From Sedimentisphaerales bacterium (GTDB lineage Bacteria > Planctomycetota > Phycisphaerae > Sedimentisphaerales > SG8-4), in assembly GCA_016932895.1 (NCBI GenBank), contig JAFGCA010000744.1:1-10187 (forward strand): 10,187 bases of DNA, written 5' to 3'. Positions 6,080-10,187 of this stretch are shown piece after piece. Position 1 is the stretch's first letter. The number at the start of each line of letters is the position of its first letter. Under the pieces are notes generated by a model. That model was not told the DNA's origin and ran no database searches. It worked only from the letters and a program-made list of their open reading frames with translations. The translations under genes were made by a program, and so were the position numbers.

Positions 6080-7159
6080 ATGAGATGTACCGCAATGATG
6101 CTGGGGCTGTGCGTTGTGACGTGTTTCCATGTTGGTGCCATGGACCCGACGTGGGTGCAGATCGATGGTGCGGTCTACGGCGCCAGAGCCGACGAGCGCG
6201 GGCCCATCGGGGGCGGCCCGGGCTATGCGAATGTTGTCACAGAGGGAGACTTCACCACCAGGAACCTCGACGCCCTGCTCGATGCACTGGCGAAGGCAAA
6301 ACCGAAACAGGTGATCTTCCTCCCCGGCGAGATCGAGATTGACGTAACCGCCCGCATCTATATCGAGCGACTCGTCCTTGAAGTCCCTGCGGGCGTTACC
6401 CTGGCCGGGAATCGCGGGCATGACGGGTCGGCCGGAGCGCTGCTTACCAGTGACGCACTGGACACCCCGGTCATGATTCGCGCCGCCGGACCCGGCGTTC
6501 GCATCACGGGCCTGCGCATCACCGGCCCCAATCCCAAGCGATACCTCGACCACCATCGTCGCTCGTTCGGCCCCGAGGGCGGGGGACACAAGTACTATTA
6601 CAAGCTGCCCACCTCCAATGCCATAACGACCGAACACGGCCGTCTTGAGGTGGACAACTGCGAAATCTCCGGTTTCTCGCACGCCGGCATATACTTGCGG
6701 ACAGGCCAGGGGCATCACATCCACCACAACTACATCCACCATTGCCAGTACCAGGGCCTGGGGTACGGCGTCTGTCACAATACGGCCTCGTCGCTGATCG
6801 AGTGCAATCTGTTCGACTGGAATCGGCACTCCATCGCCGGCACGGGCCGCCCGGGCACCAGCTACGTGGCCCGCCACAACGTGGAGCTCGGCGTCTCCTT
6901 GAGCCATTGTTTCGACATGCACGGGGGACGCGATCGCAAGGACGGAACGGACATCGCGGGGACCGCGATCGAGATCTGCAACAATACGTTCGGCGCACCC
7001 CAGACCCCCGTGGTAATCCGCGGCGTGCCGCAGGAGAAATGCGCGGTACACCACAACTGGTTTGTCCGGCACAGCGGGCCCGAACAGGCCGTGCGGGCGT
7101 CCGCCAGGACCAGGGTGTTCAAGAATGCTTATGCGCGGGAGCCAGAGCGGACGAAGTAA
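6080..7159 (+). CDS. Secreted right-handed parallel beta-helix protein
   Basis: The protein is 359 residues with an N-terminal signal peptide (MRCTAMMLGLCVVTCFHVGA). An early segment, LDALLDALAKAKPKQVIFLPGEIEID, fits the N-terminal cap of pectin-lyase-fold proteins. From about residue 90 to 340 short strands repeat with Asn, Gly and His at the turns, for example GVRITGLRITGPN, LEVDNCEISGFSHAGIYL, GHHIHHNYIHHCQYQG (211-226), SSLIECNLFDWNRHSIAGTG, IEICNNTFG and CAVHHNWFVRHSG. The stretch RHSIAGTGRPGTSY followed by FDMHGGRD (278-285) looks like a conserved active-face motif. The fold is shared by polysaccharide lyases, GH28-type hydrolases and epimerases. No family-specific catalytic signature was recognised, so the substrate is open. 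Its place behind the ceramidase-like gene and opposite the hydrolase-like gene suggests glycan breakdown outside the cytoplasm. Confidence 0.85.
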   Translation: MRCTAMMLGLCVVTCFHVGAMDPTWVQIDGAVYGARADERGPIGGGPGYANVVTEGDFTTRNLDALLDALAKAKPKQVIFLPGEIEIDVTARIYIERLVLEVPAGVTLAGNRGHDGSAGALLTSDALDTPVMIRAAGPGVRITGLRITGPNPKRYLDHHRRSFGPEGGGHKYYYKLPTSNAITTEHGRLEVDNCEISGFSHAGIYLRTGQGHHIHHNYIHHCQYQGLGYGVCHNTASSLIECNLFDWNRHSIAGTGRPGTSYVARHNVELGVSLSHCFDMHGGRDRKDGTDIAGTAIEICNNTFGAPQTPVVIRGVPQEKCAVHHNWFVRHSGPEQAVRASARTRVFKNAYAREPERTK

Positions 7160-7177
7160 CCGTGCCGGGCCAAATTG

Positions 7178-7203
7178 GCGCGAGAACCTGCTTGTTCTCT
7201 CGC
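7178..7203. repeat. Inverted repeat overlapping the -35 of the prepilin promoter
   Basis: GCGCGAGAAC (7178-7187) and GTTCTCTCGC (7194-7203) are inverted copies with 9 of 10 positions pairing and a 6-nt loop. It begins 19 nt after the beta-helix stop codon and covers the -35 hexamer at 7192-7197. No T-tract follows, so an operator is as plausible as a terminator for the upstream operon. Confidence 0.5.
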
Positions 7204-7220
7204 ACTCGTGACACTATAAT
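7192..7220 (+). promoter_or_regulatory. Candidate sigma70-type promoter for the prepilin-like gene
   Basis: TTGTTC (7192-7197) is followed after exactly 17 nt by a perfect TATAAT (7215-7220). This would start transcription near 7227 and leave a leader of about 128 nt before the ATG at 7355. I recognise no known riboswitch in that leader. Confidence 0.55.
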
Positions 7221-7354
7221 GAGAATGTCCTGAGTTTGGGAGAATATGCCCCCGAGCCCGTAGACGGCGCGGTGGTAGTGCATCCCGGCACAGGCGGATC
7301 GGGTGTTGTGCATCATCTTATTGCAGGCTCAGTACTGGACTCAGAAGGCCGGTC

Positions 7355-8179
7355 ATGATCGTCATTCAGGGCGGAAGCAGGAAGGGTGCTCTCGACGGCT
7401 TCACGCTGATCGAACTGCTCGTCGTCATCGCCATCATCGCCCTGCTGATGGGGGTTCTGATCCCGGCCCTGAGCCGGGCCCGGAAGCAGGCGCGGGGCGC
7501 CGTATGCATGGCGGCGTTGAAGCAGTGGGGCCTGTGCTATCAGTTGTACGCCGCAGATTACGATTCGAAGCTCCCCTATTTCCAGGGCGGCACCGTTCGT
7601 ACCACGTACATGGAGTCTCTGCGGCCCTACTACTCCGACATCAACAAGATGCGCACCTGCCCGGCCGCGACGAAAGTCTCGCCCGGAAACCCAACCGGCT
7701 TGCAAGCGGAAAGCTACTTCGGATACACCCGCAACGCCTGGCAGATTGACGTATCGCAGGCGGGGTGGATGGCGGACACCGACTGGGGGATCGGCAGCTT
7801 CGGGGAGAATTCCTGGCTTCGCAATACGATCGACCAGAATGGCAAGCGAGCCAACGTCGACAAGGCGTGGGCCACGATCGACGTCAGACACATCGCAGAG
7901 GTCCCGTTCATGGCAGATGCCCGCTGGAACAACGCCTGGCCGGAGAATACGCATCCGGTGCCCGCGAGCGTGTCAGCCGAGGAACAGATGTTCAACATCG
8001 GGAACTGGTCGCAAATCGTATGCCATGCGATGAGACGACACAAGCAAGGCGTCAACGTCTGCTTCGGGGACGGCGGCTCCCGGTACGTGCGGGCCGAGGA
8101 TCTGTGGACCCTGAAATGGAATCGACTCTCCGAGCCCCAAGACGTCGGTGATGATTTGTCCTGGATGACAGGCTGGTAG
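7355..8179 (+). CDS. Prepilin-like protein with type II secretion (PulG-type) N-terminus and H-X9-DG motif
   Basis: The protein is 274 residues. A 15-residue basic leader ends in Gly15 and is followed by FTLIELLVVIAIIALLMGVLI, the class III prepilin signal: cleavage by prepilin peptidase before Phe16, a mature Glu at position 5, and a hydrophobic helix at about 16-36. Helix-proximal residues SRARKQARGAVCMAALKQWG are typical of the Planctomycetota/Lentisphaerae versions. Near the C-terminus His229 is followed by nine residues and Asp239-Gly240, the H-X9-DG motif. Such proteins occur in many copies per genome and are thought to be minor pseudopilins or surface pilins; their role is largely undefined. 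AGAAGG (7343-7348) lies 6 nt before the ATG. The gene has its own probable promoter and precedes a LamG-containing surface protein. Confidence 0.92.
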   Translation: MIVIQGGSRKGALDGFTLIELLVVIAIIALLMGVLIPALSRARKQARGAVCMAALKQWGLCYQLYAADYDSKLPYFQGGTVRTTYMESLRPYYSDINKMRTCPAATKVSPGNPTGLQAESYFGYTRNAWQIDVSQAGWMADTDWGIGSFGENSWLRNTIDQNGKRANVDKAWATIDVRHIAEVPFMADARWNNAWPENTHPVPASVSAEEQMFNIGNWSQIVCHAMRRHKQGVNVCFGDGGSRYVRAEDLWTLKWNRLSEPQDVGDDLSWMTGW

Positions 8180-8255
8180 TGCGGTGACCACACCACGGCA
8201 ACCGAGGATACATGCCGCTGAAGTTGATGCGGCTTCGAGCTGGTTTCGTGACGTG

Positions 8256-8288
8256 ACGGTTCTGGGTATCCAGGACCGTGGGAATACC
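8256..8288 (+). promoter_or_regulatory. Two overlapping, mutually exclusive hairpins before the LamG gene
   Basis: Hairpin A pairs 8256-8265 with 8270-8279: ten pairs with one G-U wobble around a GTAT loop. Hairpin B pairs 8265-8271 with 8281-8288: seven pairs with one bulged A. They share bases 8265 and 8270-8271 plus the loop, so only one can form at a time. Neither is followed by a T-tract. They lie 76 nt after the prepilin stop and 36-68 nt before the LamG start. Confidence 0.4.
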
Positions 8289-8311
8289 GGAAGGAAGTAG
8301 TTGGTAAGATT

Positions 8312-8317
8312 GGAGGA
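8312..8317 (+). promoter_or_regulatory. Ribosome-binding site of the LamG protein gene
   Basis: GGAGGA lies 7 nt before the ATG at 8325, fixing the start directly ahead of a clear signal peptide. Confidence 0.65.
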
Positions 8318-8324
8318 TACGACG

Positions 8325-10187
8325 ATGTCGAAGAAGTTAGTCTGTGTAGCCCTCATCCTTTGCTGGGGGTTGGTCTCTGCGAGCTGGGCCGATCTTGTCG
8401 GTCACTGGAAGTTCGATGAGGGCAGTGGCACCGTGGCTGCGGATGCAAGCGGCAACGGCTACGACGGCACGGCGGAAGGCGATCCGCAATGGGTGCCCGG
8501 CATGATCGGCGGCGCCCTGGAATTCGACGGGGATGACGCCGTGAATTGCGGTGATATCCTGTCGCTCACCGAAGGGCTTTCAATCGCCTGCTGGGTCAAC
8601 CCCGCCGGCCTCAGCGGCGACAATAGCTGGGTGGCTCGCGAAGGTTGTTATGCGTTCAAATCCGGTGGGCTCTCGCTCAAGTTTACGACCCCTGGGATCC
8701 TCGACCATACCGCCACCAACACCACGCTGGAGATCGGGGACTGGCAGCATGTGGCCGTGACGTTTGCGCCAGGGCAGGCCGAGGGAGTGGTGTTCTATCT
8801 CAACGGCGCCGAAGCTCAACGCCTGAATGCATCCGCCATCAACCCGGGCAACGAACCGTTCCTGGTCGGGAACAACCAGTGGAGTCAATTCTATGAGGGG
8901 CAGATCGATGACGTGCGAGTCTACGACGACATCCTCAACGAAGCGGAGATTAAGGCCGCTATGATCGGCACCGCCGTCCCGTATGCCATCACCTTCGAGC
9001 CGAGGAATGGGTCCATGATTTCGGCCACACAGACCACGCTGCAGTGGCGGCCGGGCGACTTCGCCGTGTCGCACAACGTCTATTTGGGTACCGACAGCGA
9101 CGCGGTGGCCAATGCCACGCCGGACGATGCGGATCTGTTCGTCGGCTCCACCGGCGACGTAACCATGTCGGTCCAGACACTGGTCCCCGGCCAAACCTAC
9201 TACTGGCGCGTGGAGGCCATCAACGATGCCGAGCCCGACAGCCCGTGGAAAGGCGAGGTCTCGACCTTCTGGGTGCAGCCCGACATCGCCTGGAGCCCCA
9301 CACCGGCCGACGGCATCCCCTATATCGATCCGGACCAGGATCTGACCTGGAAGAAGGGTCTGGGAGCGTTGTTCCATACCGTTTACTTGGGCGAGAGCTT
9401 TGATGAAGTCAACGACGCTGTCGCTGGCGGCATGATGATAGCGGATGCGACCTACGATCCGGGAACACTGGAATTAGGCAAGACCTATTACTGGCGCGTG
9501 GATGAGTTCGTCTCGCCTCAGACGAACAAGGGTGAAGTCTGGAGCTTCACCACTTTACCCGAGATTCCCGTCACCGACGAGAGCCTGCTGGCCTGGTGGA
9601 CGCTGGACGAAGGCGTTGGCACGAACGTCGTGGACTGGTCCGGTCACGGCCATCACGGCACCCTGGGCGACGGTGCCCGGTGGGCAGACGGATACTTCGG
9701 CAGTGCCATGTACTTCGACGGCAGTGGCGATCACGTCGACTTCGGCACGCCGCAGGATCTGTACCTGCCGCAGAATTACACCTACACCGCCTGGTTCCAG
9801 GTCGGCCGGAACATCAGCGGCAACAGCGGCGCGCAGTATCTGCTGTGCATCGGTTCGCGCAGCGACCTGATCTTCGGTGTCGAGGATGGTGTGGGCGTCG
9901 ACGGCGACCTGATGCTGCATTACTACGACACGGCTCCCGGCTTCCATGCCGTCGGTGTGGGAAAGACCACCTGGAGCGCCGACGAGTGGCACATGGTCGC
10001 CGGCACCCGGGATGAGACTGGTCACAGCATCTACCTTGACGGAGAGCTACGGAATTTCGACACCAACACGAACGAGGACAATTACGCGACGACTCGCATA
10101 ATCTCGCTCGGCGGCCGGGCGTGGACGGGCCACCAGTGGTACAACGGCCTGATCGACGACGTCCGCATCTACAACCGGGCCCTGGAC
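8325..10187 (+). CDS. Large secreted LamG - Fn3-like - Fn3-like - LamG protein (3' end outside window)
   Basis: The frame is open for 621 codons to the last base, so the protein is longer than seen. A signal peptide (MSKKLVCVALILCWGLVSASWA) is followed at residue 23 by the first LamG/concanavalin-like domain, about 23-214, running from GHWKFDEGSG through an IDDVRVYDD end motif at 194. Two fibronectin-type-III-like repeats of about 100 residues follow: HNVYLGTD at 250 with YYWRVEA at 292, and HTVYLGES at 351 with YYWRVDE at 388. A second LamG domain starts at about 420 (WWTLDEGVG) and reaches IDDVRIYNRALD at the window end. LamG domains usually bind glycans or proteins outside the cell and Fn3-like repeats act as spacers. 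The protein is probably a surface or matrix adhesin, or carries a further domain or sorting tail beyond the window. Such proteins are common in Phycisphaerae. Confidence 0.9.
   Translation, partial: MSKKLVCVALILCWGLVSASWADLVGHWKFDEGSGTVAADASGNGYDGTAEGDPQWVPGMIGGALEFDGDDAVNCGDILSLTEGLSIACWVNPAGLSGDNSWVAREGCYAFKSGGLSLKFTTPGILDHTATNTTLEIGDWQHVAVTFAPGQAEGVVFYLNGAEAQRLNASAINPGNEPFLVGNNQWSQFYEGQIDDVRVYDDILNEAEIKAAMIGTAVPYAITFEPRNGSMISATQTTLQWRPGDFAVSHNVYLGTDSDAVANATPDDADLFVGSTGDVTMSVQTLVPGQTYYWRVEAINDAEPDSPWKGEVSTFWVQPDIAWSPTPADGIPYIDPDQDLTWKKGLGALFHTVYLGESFDEVNDAVAGGMMIADATYDPGTLELGKTYYWRVDEFVSPQTNKGEVWSFTTLPEIPVTDESLLAWWTLDEGVGTNVVDWSGHGHHGTLGDGARWADGYFGSAMYFDGSGDHVDFGTPQDLYLPQNYTYTAWFQVGRNISGNSGAQYLLCIGSRSDLIFGVEDGVGVDGDLMLHYYDTAPGFHAVGVGKTTWSADEWHMVAGTRDETGHSIYLDGELRNFDTNTNEDNYATTRIISLGGRAWTGHQWYNGLIDDVRIYNRALD

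Noticed and set aside
5570..7072. A 500-codon minus-strand open frame spanning the ceramidase-like and beta-helix genes
   Set aside because: It lies wholly opposite two well-supported genes with signal peptides and family motifs. Its translation is low in recognisable domains and has the Arg/Ala/Val/Gly-rich look of antisense frames in GC-rich DNA.
8214..8233. Short GCCGC/GCGGC inverted repeat after the prepilin gene
   Set aside because: Only five pairs with a 10-nt loop in GC-rich sequence, which is expected by chance, and no T-tract follows.
1..10187. CRISPR arrays, tRNA or rRNA genes, insertion sequences, phage genes
   Set aside because: No regular spaced repeats, cloverleaf-like segments, transposase motifs or terminal repeats were found on either strand.

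Overview
The window is GC-rich and carries seven protein-coding genes, two of them cut by the window edges. Its gene content points to a Planctomycetota bacterium, probably of the Phycisphaerae/Sedimentisphaerales type. The supporting signs are a type II secretion-like prepilin with an H-X9-DG motif near its C-terminus, a large secreted LamG/fibronectin-like protein opening with an H-W-K-F-D-E-G-S-G motif, several single-domain secreted enzymes, and a stand-alone URO-D-family methyltransferase-like protein. This placement is inference from gene style; no marker gene is present.

Layout. (1) 1-780, +: the C-terminal quarter of an RND efflux permease. (2) 839-2023, +: a URO-D/MtaA-like protein with an H-x-C...C metal site, preceded by a perfect TATAAT only 6 nt before its ATG. 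(3) 2040-4391, -: a large secreted TIM-barrel-like glycoside-hydrolase-type protein, convergent with gene 2 across 16 bp. (4) A 254-bp divergent intergenic region (4392-4645) with candidate promoters both ways and a long imperfect inverted repeat. (5) 4646-6034, +: a secreted neutral-ceramidase-like amidohydrolase. (6) 6080-7159, +: a secreted right-handed parallel beta-helix protein, 45 bp downstream and probably in the same operon. (7) A 195-bp gap with a hairpin and a good sigma70-type promoter, then 7355-8179, +: the prepilin-like protein. (8) A 145-bp gap with two overlapping hairpins, then 8325 to the window end, +: a LamG-Fn3-Fn3-LamG secreted protein, 621 residues seen and still open.

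Genes 3, 5 and 6 all have signal peptides and look like a small divergently organised export locus for breaking down an extracellular glycan or glycoconjugate (glycosidase-like, amidase-like, beta-helix lyase/hydrolase-like). Genes 7 and 8 look like a surface or pilin-associated pair. The permease and the URO-D-like protein have no evident link to the rest.

No RNA gene, CRISPR array, insertion sequence or attachment site was recognised. No gene-free stretch exceeds 300 bp. The most notable signals are the unassigned hydrolase with a duplicated N-terminal helical motif, the inverted repeats overlapping promoters, and the mutually exclusive hairpins before the LamG gene. I did not find a demonstrably new multi-gene system; the divergent secreted-enzyme locus is the best candidate.
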